From an uncultured Bacilli bacterium (lineage in GTDB: Bacteria > Bacillota_I > Bacilli_A > RF39 > UBA660): 64,000 nucleotides of DNA. The DNA is taken from contig CAKPSB010000004.1 of assembly GCA_934183155.1 (NCBI GenBank), forward strand, positions 1 through 64,000, given 5' to 3'. Under the pieces are notes generated by a model, which saw only the letters and a list, made by a program, of their open reading frames with translations, ran no database searches and was not told the DNA's origin. Position 1 is the first letter of the stretch, and each line of letters opens with the position of its first letter. Position numbers and translations under genes: made by a program. Shown here one piece after another: positions 32,288 through 40,798 of this stretch.

Positions 32288-33595
32288 TTATTCAAATAAA
32301 TTTTCTGAAGCATCATCATTAAACAAATTTAATGGCTCCGATGTTTCATTTTTAAAAACAGTAGATTGTGAACCCTCTAAAGGCTTATGAACAACATTGC
32401 TGTTTGAAACATTAGCCTCACCATTTAAATTTTGTTCATTAGTAGAATTAAATAACCCAGGCTCCACAGTATCTTTAGGATCTTTAACATTGGCTTCAAT
32501 ACTAGCTTCCATAGATTGAGCATCAGTATAAGGCTCACCAGCCATATTTTGAAGTTCCTTAGGTAAAAATACTCCTTGAACCTCCAAATAATCAATTAAA
32601 TATGGACTTGGATTATTTCTAATAACCTTCCCGTCAGCACCTTTACGATAAATTACATTATGTCTAGCTTCATTAGTATCACTAGTAACATAAAATTCAG
32701 TAACTTCAGCAATTTCTCTTCTAAAATTTCTAGTTACTTTATCTTGATATCCTCTTACATATATACCAATTTGTACATATCTACAAATAGAACTCATAAA
32801 TTGATCCAAATCTTGATTAGTTTCAAGCAAACTATACATACGATTTGGAATAGATACAGCTTTATCAGCATGAATAGTTGATAAAATGTAATGACCAGAT
32901 GAAATAGAGTTACGAACAGCAAGTACTGCTTCTGCACTACGTACCTCAGACAATAATATCCATTTAGGGTTTTGTCTCATACAAGCTTCCAAAATATCCG
33001 TATAAGAAGCAATATTATTAGTCTTTAAAGAAACAATATCTCTATGAGGAAAAATTTTATCTAAATGTAACTCCAACGTATCCTCTATTGTAATTACTTT
33101 CTCATTTTCAGCAATTTTACTTGCTAAATATTTAACAAGTTCAGTTTTACCAGAACCAGTTTCACCACAAACAATCATATTACAATGACCTAAAACACAT
33201 TGTTCTAGGAAATCAATAATATCTAATTCAACATATTTATCAGCTACTATTTTTTCCTTTTTCAAACGAATCTTAGCTGGTGTTTTACGTACAACACAAG
33301 CAATTCCATTTGAAGAAACTGATTCATGGATAAAAGCTAAACGTAACTCTGCACTTTCAGCGTCCAAAAATGGATGAGCCATGTTAAAAGTTTTACCCAT
33401 AACATTAGAACATTGAAACGCAAGCTTTTCCATAAATGCATTATTAATAGCTGGATTTTCTACTCTAAATATTCCTTTAGATAAAGTTTTTAAATGTATC
33501 TGTCCACCATTATCATAAGAAATATCTGTTATATCATCATCTTCCAAATAAGGTTTCATAGGACCGAAATCTATTTGGTCAAACATATTATTCAT
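32288..33595 (-). CDS. CpaF/TadA-type secretion ATPase with low-complexity tail
   Basis: The motor ATPase of the cluster. Walker A is GETGSGKTELVKYLA near residue 149, the Asp box region reads VITIEDTLEL, Walker B is WILLSEVRSAEA and the His box SSGHYILSTIHADKA. This matches CpaF/TadA rather than PilT-type ATPases. About 90 C-terminal residues after LEVQGVFLP are Ser/Asn/Glu-rich and not conserved in the family; they could be a flexible tether. It overlaps the CpaB-like gene as TAATG. Confidence 0.9.
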   Translation of the reverse strand: MNNMFDQIDFGPMKPYLEDDDITDISYDNGGQIHLKTLSKGIFRVENPAINNAFMEKLAFQCSNVMGKTFNMAHPFLDAESAELRLAFIHESVSSNGIACVVRKTPAKIRLKKEKIVADKYVELDIIDFLEQCVLGHCNMIVCGETGSGKTELVKYLASKIAENEKVITIEDTLELHLDKIFPHRDIVSLKTNNIASYTDILEACMRQNPKWILLSEVRSAEAVLAVRNSISSGHYILSTIHADKAVSIPNRMYSLLETNQDLDQFMSSICRYVQIGIYVRGYQDKVTRNFRREIAEVTEFYVTSDTNEARHNVIYRKGADGKVIRNNPSPYLIDYLEVQGVFLPKELQNMAGEPYTDAQSMEASIEANVKDPKDTVEPGLFNSTNEQNLNGEANVSNSNVVHKPLEGSQSTVFKNETSEPLNLFNDDASENLFE

Positions 33596-34653
33596 TATTG
33601 TGTTACATTAGTAGTTGAATTAGTAAGTGGAATATTTGTAGTCAAACTATGAGCTGTACCATCTTTTTCAGTTACTACAGCTAAAAGCGTACCATTAGAT
33701 GTATAAAGTAACTCTTGTGTTTTTTTAGTAACAGTAACCGCTTTACCACTATCTTTTACATAAGTACAAGTATATTTTTTGCCACATCCACTTGGGAATG
33801 TTACTGTAACTTTATTAGGAACGCCACCTGTTTGTTTAGCAGTAGGAACTAATTTATCAACAGTATTAGTGTTTTCAGCCTCAGGAATATCAATAGAGTG
33901 CGCATCAATATAATCAACTAATTGTTGTGTAGATACTGCTGTAGATCCATCAACATTAACCTTACCACCATGTGGTACTGGATATAATTCAACACCCAAA
34001 TTTGTCATATATGAAGCTTTCTTTAAAATAGTATAAAGTTTAGTTTTTAAACCAAAAATCATCATAGAAGGTGTTCTGCTTTCACTTGTGTTTTCAAACA
34101 CAGCTTTACCAGAAGCGTCTTTTACAGCTAAAACTTCAATGTTTTCAAGTAATTTACCAATCATGATTTTCTCGTCAGTTCCATCTCCGACTTTCATATA
34201 TATATCAATTTTATTTCCAGGAAAAATAGAATTACCATAAGTACTTTCCATATCAACTGGAAAATTATAAACAACTTCGTCAGCTTTTACTTTAGCAAAT
34301 GCTGCATCTGGAAGTTCATCCTTGTTAATTACTGTATCAGTATAAAACATACTTCCTTCTGGAATAACAGAATTAACATTAGAATACTTTCCAACAATTT
34401 GCGCTTTACTTCTAATAACATTATCAGATAAAGACACATTAGGCATGTCAATTATTTTTACTTTATCATCTGTTATTTCCGTTCTTGGTTGAATAGTCTC
34501 AGTAGCAACTGGGATAGAAATAGGCTCAACAGCCTTATTAATTTGTGTACTATAACCAACATAAAGTAAAATTAATATTACAACTACGCCAATAATAGTA
34601 ACAATGTTTTTATTTTTCAAAACTTTTTTTATCGAATTCATTACATTATTCAT
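33595..34653 (-). CDS. CpaB/RcpC-like SAF-domain protein
   Basis: A 352-residue protein with one membrane segment (19-36) and an SAF domain (about 45-110: ISIPVATETIQPRTEITDDK and IVGKYSNVNSVIPEGSMFY), then NFPVDMESTYGNSIFPGNKIDIYMKV, which matches the RcpC/CpaB region. In Gram-negative Tad systems CpaB works with the outer-membrane secretin; here there is no outer membrane, and the last 100 residues (Thr/Val-rich, one C-x6-C pair) may face the cell wall. Confidence 0.8.
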   Translation of the reverse strand: MNNVMNSIKKVLKNKNIVTIIGVVVILILLYVGYSTQINKAVEPISIPVATETIQPRTEITDDKVKIIDMPNVSLSDNVIRSKAQIVGKYSNVNSVIPEGSMFYTDTVINKDELPDAAFAKVKADEVVYNFPVDMESTYGNSIFPGNKIDIYMKVGDGTDEKIMIGKLLENIEVLAVKDASGKAVFENTSESRTPSMMIFGLKTKLYTILKKASYMTNLGVELYPVPHGGKVNVDGSTAVSTQQLVDYIDAHSIDIPEAENTNTVDKLVPTAKQTGGVPNKVTVTFPSGCGKKYTCTYVKDSGKAVTVTKKTQELLYTSNGTLLAVVTEKDGTAHSLTTNIPLTNSTTNVTQ

Positions 34654-34673
34654 TTTTATTCCTCTTTTCTATT

Positions 34674-35075
34674 CTAATATGGTGTTTCCAAAATAGCATC
34701 AATTCTATTAGTTAAATCAAATGTTATTTTAGTACTTCCTAAAGCGCCTACGACACCACTTGTGACGCTTAAACTTACTTTTGGTGGTCTTTCATTAATA
34801 TCATGAAATTTAATTTCATATTCTCTAGATTTACTAGCACTTTCTGCATATCTTCTTATAAAATTCTCAACAAATTTTTCTCGATTAATTCTTATCGTTC
34901 CATAAGCCCTATAATCAGAGTAATCAAAAGCATCCCACATCGCAGCCTCAGTCACTTCTTTAAGCAGCTGCGAATTATGTTCATCAGTATTTGTTAGATT
35001 CTGAAATAAAACTATGAAGACAATAGATGTAATACCTAAACCAAGAACAAATATTCCCCAAAACGACTCCTTCAT
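34674..35075 (-). CDS. Small pilin-like membrane protein
   Basis: A 133-residue protein starting MKESFWGIFVLGLGITSIVF, a hydrophobic helix at residues 7-25 as in the other pilin-like proteins of the operon, then a soluble part with IRINREKFVENFIRRYAESA and a beta-rich end (KVSLSVTSGVVGALGSTKI). It has no cysteine. The shared M-K-E-[AS] start suggests it is another leaderless pilus component. No family is recognised. Confidence 0.6.
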   Translation of the reverse strand: MKESFWGIFVLGLGITSIVFIVLFQNLTNTDEHNSQLLKEVTEAAMWDAFDYSDYRAYGTIRINREKFVENFIRRYAESASKSREYEIKFHDINERPPKVSLSVTSGVVGALGSTKITFDLTNRIDAILETPY

Positions 35076-35085
35076 ATTCTACCTC

Positions 35086-37767
35086 CTAACTAACCTTTAT
35101 TTTTGCACAACTTTCAAAATTAGATTTAGTAACATTGGCACATTTACCAGTAACTTTTACCTCATTTTTTAAGAAAGAACTAGTACATTTTCTACCATTT
35201 GTACAACTCAAATCCCAATCATCATATTTATGGCTATCGTTGTATTTTCTAATTTTTGAAATTGTCTCAGAATTTAATGTCACTTTATATAAAACATGAT
35301 CACTATTATGTACCTTCTTGCCTTTTTTCAAAATATAAGCTTTTGAAACATTATTATCCCAATTACAATCTAACTTTTGTGTTTTAACATCATAAGAGCA
35401 CCAATTACTACCAGTCTTTCTCTTCTCAGCACCTTGCCCAGGAAATGGTTGCTGCAAATCAATAGTTCTATATATAACCTTTCTGCCACCTGTTCCAGGA
35501 CATACAATCATACCACTACTATCAGTTGGCATAGGTGCACATTCTCCCGATGGACAACATCCATATTCACAATCAGTTGGACACTCCGGTGTAGTAACTG
35601 CAGGACAATCAATTTTAAACTGTTCTTTGCTAACTTCAGTTCCATCTTTACCATAATATTTATTGCCTATATATTGACACTTAGGTAAATCCTCACAAGT
35701 TTTTGTATTTGGATTATATTTATAACCAACAGGACAACATTTGTTTTCTTCAATATTCCAGCTTCTTCCCTTCAAAGAATAATTGGAATAATTACAATCA
35801 TCATTATCATCAAAAGAAATTACACAAGAATAACCCACAGATGTATTATCGCTATCAATTTGATTGTTATTTTCATAACAATTTCCTATCTTATTGCTTT
35901 TTCTTAAAGCTGCACAAGAATTAAACTCTGAAGATCCATAACCATACATTTTAGCACAAGCACTTTCTTTTATGTCTTTAGCATCTGTATCACTCAATTT
36001 ATTATCAATATACTTTTTATAAACATTTTCGACTTTTTTATCCAACAAATAACTATTACCTTTAACATAAGCCTTATACATTTTCGAATAACTATCTGTT
36101 GTTGGCAATTCATAAGAAAATTTAATATCAGCAGCTTTAGTTTTGTTTTTATTTTCAAATGAAATAGGTAAATTAGAAACGCCTAAATCTTGATACTTGC
36201 TTAAATCACTTGGAGTTGTTTTACTAGACAAACCATCAGACTTTTTAACATATCTATAATAATTTAAAGGTAATGTATAAGAATATGTAACTGACATTTT
36301 TAAAGTATCTCCACTAATATAACTTTCAAAATTATCAGGTTTATCATATCTTCTCATTTCTTCTTTATCCTTCATAGAATACTTACTATTTTCCATATTT
36401 TCAATATATCTAAAATATACTTTACCAGTATCATTACTAAAAGAATTTTCTGAAAGTTGTTTAAACTTATTTAAATTACTTGAATTCTTATTTTTATCTT
36501 TACAATACCTTGTTTTAGTTACTTTAACCGGTTTAAAATTAGGCATCGGACTAGAAGTTACTTCAGTGTCCGTTGGATTAACTGTAAAATAACGCCCTGT
36601 TTGAACTTTTATGGTATTAGACAAATTTGGAAAACTAACATTATATTCCTCACGGCAAAAAACATTATCATATTTTTTATAATATGTTTTAGCATTATCG
36701 ACTGTTGATGTTGGACTATTAAATATAGCATCCCAATTAGTCGCATCCTGAATAATATAAGACTTATTTTCTTTATCAGTTGAATTACAGTTCGTACAAG
36801 CAGAATCTATTGTATAATCATAATTTCTAAAAGGATTATAAAACCAAAGTATATTATAGCCAAGTCCATAATTATAATTAGCAAAATATGGCCTTTTTTG
36901 ATATTTAATAGTAGGTCCACTAACACCAATAATGTTTTGAGGATAACCATTTGCAATTCCAATATCATCTTTTGTTGTCCATAAATCAGATGGGACCAAT
37001 CCTTTAACAGTCTCAGTTCCAATTTCAACACGTTTACTTGCAAGATATTGTTTTACCCTATTATCACTCGCAGCATCTTTTCTAGTCATGGCAATTCCAT
37101 TTGTAAACTGATCACAGCCCCGTGAAGAACCACCACCAGAGAACAATTGAATCTTTTGAATTAAAATTCTATAACCATAAGAATTAATATTACCTGGATT
37201 GTCATCTTGTGGAAGCTGCATTTCCCCTAGCTTATCATACATAGCGAATCCTTCACTACTAGTTATATAATTTCTTATTACTTTTTCATCAACCATTTTA
37301 TTATTGTTAAAAATTTTATCAACAGTCTCACCATTAGCAAGTCTTCTAGAAAGATCAACTAAAGGCCCAGAAGTTCGGTAAGCAGACCCATATTTAGCCC
37401 CGCCAACTTTATTAACAGCATCATTATATCTTCTAACTTTACCTTCATAATCAGATATATAAACACAACCATTACTACCATGATAAGCACTAGGTGAATA
37501 AGTAACAACAGTTTTTAATATATATCTATTACCATTTTTGGGTTTATAAACAAGGTCAAACCTATATGCGCCTAAATTCATTTTATCATCTGAAAGAACT
37601 AACCAATATATTTCTGAACTTGCAGAGCCACCAGCTACACCACCCTGACTTCCACCACCAGAACCAGTACCACCACCAGTTCCATCTGCTAAAGTCCTAT
37701 AAGGTAGTAAAGAAATTAAACAAACCAATATACAAATTATTTTATAACCAATTTTTTTCATTTTCAA
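35086..37767 (-). CDS. Large secreted Cys-rich protein of the Tad-like operon
   Basis: No family is recognised. A signal peptide (MKMKKIGYKIICILVCLISL, likely cut after LADG) is followed by a Gly/Ser-rich linker (28-50) and more than 800 extracellular residues. Cysteines cluster between about 610 and 760 (CPTDCEYGCCPSGECAP) and at the end. A distinct block near residue 775 reads IDLQQPFPGQGAEKRKTGSNWC. There is no C-terminal membrane segment or LPxTG. It overlaps the upstream gene by four bases, so it belongs to the operon. A pilus-tip adhesin or a wall-exit component are both possible. Confidence 0.6.
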   Translation of the reverse strand: MKMKKIGYKIICILVCLISLLPYRTLADGTGGGTGSGGGSQGGVAGGSASSEIYWLVLSDDKMNLGAYRFDLVYKPKNGNRYILKTVVTYSPSAYHGSNGCVYISDYEGKVRRYNDAVNKVGGAKYGSAYRTSGPLVDLSRRLANGETVDKIFNNNKMVDEKVIRNYITSSEGFAMYDKLGEMQLPQDDNPGNINSYGYRILIQKIQLFSGGGSSRGCDQFTNGIAMTRKDAASDNRVKQYLASKRVEIGTETVKGLVPSDLWTTKDDIGIANGYPQNIIGVSGPTIKYQKRPYFANYNYGLGYNILWFYNPFRNYDYTIDSACTNCNSTDKENKSYIIQDATNWDAIFNSPTSTVDNAKTYYKKYDNVFCREEYNVSFPNLSNTIKVQTGRYFTVNPTDTEVTSSPMPNFKPVKVTKTRYCKDKNKNSSNLNKFKQLSENSFSNDTGKVYFRYIENMENSKYSMKDKEEMRRYDKPDNFESYISGDTLKMSVTYSYTLPLNYYRYVKKSDGLSSKTTPSDLSKYQDLGVSNLPISFENKNKTKAADIKFSYELPTTDSYSKMYKAYVKGNSYLLDKKVENVYKKYIDNKLSDTDAKDIKESACAKMYGYGSSEFNSCAALRKSNKIGNCYENNNQIDSDNTSVGYSCVISFDDNDDCNYSNYSLKGRSWNIEENKCCPVGYKYNPNTKTCEDLPKCQYIGNKYYGKDGTEVSKEQFKIDCPAVTTPECPTDCEYGCCPSGECAPMPTDSSGMIVCPGTGGRKVIYRTIDLQQPFPGQGAEKRKTGSNWCSYDVKTQKLDCNWDNNVSKAYILKKGKKVHNSDHVLYKVTLNSETISKIRKYNDSHKYDDWDLSCTNGRKCTSSFLKNEVKVTGKCANVTKSNFESCAKIKVS

Positions 37768-38375
37768 TCACCTACCTTTTTCTTCAATTTTAAGCAAACA
37801 AAAGTTATTAAAAACATACTAAACAATATAATTATCATAACTTTATGTTGTAAAAACACTTCAAGCATTATAGAAAATATACTTGCTTTTTCTTCTTTAT
37901 AATTATTTTTATCACTTTGCTTCTTATAAACATTTAACTCATCTAAAAACTTATAAGAATCAATTGAGTAATTGCCCCATAAATTGCAATATTTAAAATT
38001 AGGATACTTTTTACACTCATTAGTCTGTGAATAAGGATTATAAACAGGTAAAGTCAAACTTTTTGTAACAAGCTTTTCTTGACAATCATATGAATAAATA
38101 TCATATGAATATGAGCCACTAGCTTTTTCAGCACTATACTCACCATTAATTATATTTCCATAATTATCCTTAACATATAAATCAGCTGAAACATTGGTAA
38201 TATTAACATTAAAAATTGGCGTATCATCAACAATGCTATAACTATAATTTAATTTAACATTACCCGCAAGTCTAGAAAGTTCTGCCTTTCTTTGATAATC
38301 ACATTCGCCATGAGAAACCAAAGGAAATATAAAAACACATATCAAAGTAAAAAGTAAATATTTGATTTGCTCCAT
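37764..38375 (-). CDS. Exported protein with C-terminal membrane anchor
   Basis: A 203-residue protein: signal peptide (MEQIKYLLFTLICVFIFPLV), extracellular part with six cysteines (GECDY, YDCQEK, NECKKY, KYCNLW) and predicted beta structure, then a C-terminal membrane segment (about 175-197) ending in KLKKKVGD. I start at the ATG at 38375 behind GGAGG; the TTG five codons earlier overlaps that site. It may anchor the next, much larger secreted protein. No family is recognised. Confidence 0.6.
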   Translation of the reverse strand: MEQIKYLLFTLICVFIFPLVSHGECDYQRKAELSRLAGNVKLNYSYSIVDDTPIFNVNITNVSADLYVKDNYGNIINGEYSAEKASGSYSYDIYSYDCQEKLVTKSLTLPVYNPYSQTNECKKYPNFKYCNLWGNYSIDSYKFLDELNVYKKQSDKNNYKEEKASIFSIMLEVFLQHKVMIIILFSMFLITFVCLKLKKKVGD

Positions 38376-38405
38376 TTCACTGTCCTCCAATCAATAACAT
38401 AAAAA

Positions 38406-39989
38406 CTATTTTAAAACATATTTATAAAATAAATTACGAACATTAAAAGTAAAATTTATCTTAGAAGCATCTTTAATATCGTAAGGAACTTCTAAATAAA
38501 AACCATCAAAATTAGAATTAAAAGAAGAAGAATTAATTTTAACGCTTTTCCAAATATCATTAATTTTATAATTAATAACACCAAATGTATTCATAAATGA
38601 TATAACATCATCAATTTGATTATTATCAGAATTAAACTCACCATTTATTTTCATCAAAGTTTTAAAATAATTTCCAGTAGCAGTTGGTACAATATACTCA
38701 TAAGAATCCATACATTTATTAACTCCATAACAATAATTATAATTATATTTAAATTTATTGTTAATCTCGTAACTATCAATCTTTAAATCTGCACTTTCTA
38801 AAACACTATCATCATAATTCTGTACATCACCAATTTTATTAGTTATAACCTTAGCCTTTTTGTCTAAATTAATTGGATTTAAATCAACATAAACATTTTT
38901 TGCGCCAACTTCACCCTTAACATAACTAACATTATCGTTAAATTTAAAAGTCATTTTTTTATTAACTTCTGAGGTTGGAATATTAAAAGTTAAAATATAA
39001 CTTTGATACTCTTTATCAAGTTCTTGATTTACATAAGCCTCACCTAAATCAGATAACTCTTTAGCATAATCATTATCCTGCGAATAAGACTTTCCATCAA
39101 TTCTTACAGTAACAAGACCAGTATTCAAAGAAACATTGCTGCCATATAACTTCTTAGCATCCAATTTTAAAACAAGAATCTTCCCATCAGTCAAAGTCTC
39201 TCCAGCTGAATTTAACTTTGTCAAATAAGAATTTCTAACATTTAAAGCGACACCAGAAGCTTCAAAAGAAGTTCCTTGATCATATTTAGCACTATAAACT
39301 GTCATATTCATATAAACATTAAAAACGATAACCACAAAAACGATAAAAAATAACGTGTTAAAAATCAGCCTATTTTCACCATAAAGATATCTAAACTGCC
39401 TAATTTGATACCTCAAAGACCTGTTAAATCTATTTTTATCAAACTCTAAAGAAACCTCAATTTCTTCACTGTCTTTAGCATCAATATTAAGTTTTTGTAA
39501 ATCAGAGCCAAAATCAAACTGTTTAATATCAAAGCCAGTAGCCCTAACAACATATAAAACAAACCCAACACTTTGAAAAATCATAGCAATCAAGAAGAAA
39601 TCTCTTAATCCTTTTGAAACTCTAATATCAAGAACTGCCGCATTAATATCACGCAACGTTGGATAAGTTACAGCATATAAAATAAAAACAAAAATAAATA
39701 CAAACAAACTATAAATATATAAAGACTTTGGCTTTTTCTTATAAATCATAACTGAAAGTAAAATAATTGCCAAAATTGTAATAAGCAAAATAGCAAAAAA
39801 ACTATACATATTTATAAGCGTTCTTGGAGAAAAATCATTTATAGCAGAATTATAATCACTAATATAAGCGTTAAAAAAACTATAAACTTTAAAAGAGCGA
39901 TATAATAAAAAGCCAACAAACAAAGCAATAATAGTATGTAATAATTTAAAATATTTTATAAAAAACGCATAAGGCTTTTTTAAAATCAT
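38406..39989 (-). CDS. Polytopic membrane protein, first gene of the Tad-like operon
   Basis: A 527-residue protein with four N-terminal membrane segments (about 17-38, 60-82, 90-110, 130-150), a cytoplasmic stretch, a fifth segment at about 212-232, and an external C-terminal domain of nearly 300 residues. The domain has one close cysteine pair (CYGVNKC). I recognise no family. It is first in the operon behind AGGAGGG. It does not show the aspartates of prepilin peptidases, so it does not look like a TadV replacement. Confidence 0.6.
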   Translation of the reverse strand: MILKKPYAFFIKYFKLLHTIIALFVGFLLYRSFKVYSFFNAYISDYNSAINDFSPRTLINMYSFFAILLITILAIILLSVMIYKKKPKSLYIYSLFVFIFVFILYAVTYPTLRDINAAVLDIRVSKGLRDFFLIAMIFQSVGFVLYVVRATGFDIKQFDFGSDLQKLNIDAKDSEEIEVSLEFDKNRFNRSLRYQIRQFRYLYGENRLIFNTLFFIVFVVIVFNVYMNMTVYSAKYDQGTSFEASGVALNVRNSYLTKLNSAGETLTDGKILVLKLDAKKLYGSNVSLNTGLVTVRIDGKSYSQDNDYAKELSDLGEAYVNQELDKEYQSYILTFNIPTSEVNKKMTFKFNDNVSYVKGEVGAKNVYVDLNPINLDKKAKVITNKIGDVQNYDDSVLESADLKIDSYEINNKFKYNYNYCYGVNKCMDSYEYIVPTATGNYFKTLMKINGEFNSDNNQIDDVISFMNTFGVINYKINDIWKSVKINSSSFNSNFDGFYLEVPYDIKDASKINFTFNVRNLFYKYVLK

Positions 39990-40019
39990 ATTATAACCCT
40001 CCTATATTCTTATACTCCA

Positions 40020-40025
40020 ATTATA
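40020..40025 (-). promoter_or_regulatory. Probable promoter of the Tad-like operon
   Basis: TATAAT on the minus strand 31 bases before the first ATG, just after the pflA terminator. No good -35 box is visible, so an activator or another sigma factor is possible. Confidence 0.4.
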
Positions 40026-40042
40026 AACTATTTTGGCAAAAA

Positions 40043-40074
40043 AGAAAAGAAAAAAGCTCATTATTTTTGAGCTT
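40043..40074 (-). terminator. Terminator after pflA
   Basis: AAGCTCA and TGAGCTT around seven bases, with TTTTTTCTTTTC after it on the minus strand. The pflA stop lies in the hairpin. Confidence 0.8.
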
Positions 40075-40798
40075 CTTTTAATTTTTTGTATTTTTCCATA
40101 AATTTATCATAAAGTCTATCACATTTATCTTTATCCATCTCTTCTACTTCTTCAAGTGGATTCAAATAATTAAGTTGTTCATACTTTGAAAATCCTAAAT
40201 GATGAAATGGCAAAAATTCAATTTTTTTAATATTTTTTATTTTTAAAATATACCTGGCCAAGCTATCAATATACTCTTCACTATCCATCATTCCAGGAAC
40301 AATAACTTGTCTAATCCAAACATCTTTACCAGAACGATTCATCGCCTCGATAAATTTTTCACTTTCAAAAATATCTTGACCAGTTAATTTCTTATAACCA
40401 ATATTGTTCGTATATTTAACATCAAATATAACCAAATCAGTTAAGGAAAGAATCTCATCATAATCTGAAATACCAACGCCAGCTGTATCCAAAGCAATAT
40501 TAACATCATTTTCCTTCAAAAGTTTAAACGTCTCAAGTAAAAACTCAGGTTGTAATAAAGGCTCCCCTCCAGAAAAGGTTACACCACCAGTTTTGCCAAA
40601 ATAAGGCTTACACCTAAGAATTTTCTTAACAATATCCTCCGGCGTATAACATTTCTTATTTTTTACCCACATCTCAGGATTATGACAATATAAGCATCTC
40701 AATCTACATCCAGTTAAAAACACTACAGTTCTAATACCAGGACCATCTACAAGTCCCATTGTTTCAATTGAATCAATAAAACCATTACATTTTTTCAT
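40061..40798 (-). CDS. pflA: Pyruvate formate-lyase activating enzyme
   Basis: A radical SAM enzyme that creates the glycyl radical on PflB. The [4Fe-4S] motif is CRLRCLYCHNP and the SAM-binding GGEP lies in GVTFSGGEPLLQPEF. The 245-residue length is that of the single-domain PflA. It overlaps the end of pflB by 14 bases, so activator and target are made together. Confidence 0.96.
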   Translation of the reverse strand: MKKCNGFIDSIETMGLVDGPGIRTVVFLTGCRLRCLYCHNPEMWVKNKKCYTPEDIVKKILRCKPYFGKTGGVTFSGGEPLLQPEFLLETFKLLKENDVNIALDTAGVGISDYDEILSLTDLVIFDVKYTNNIGYKKLTGQDIFESEKFIEAMNRSGKDVWIRQVIVPGMMDSEEYIDSLARYILKIKNIKKIEFLPFHHLGFSKYEQLNYLNPLEEVEEMDKDKCDRLYDKFMEKYKKLKEAQK

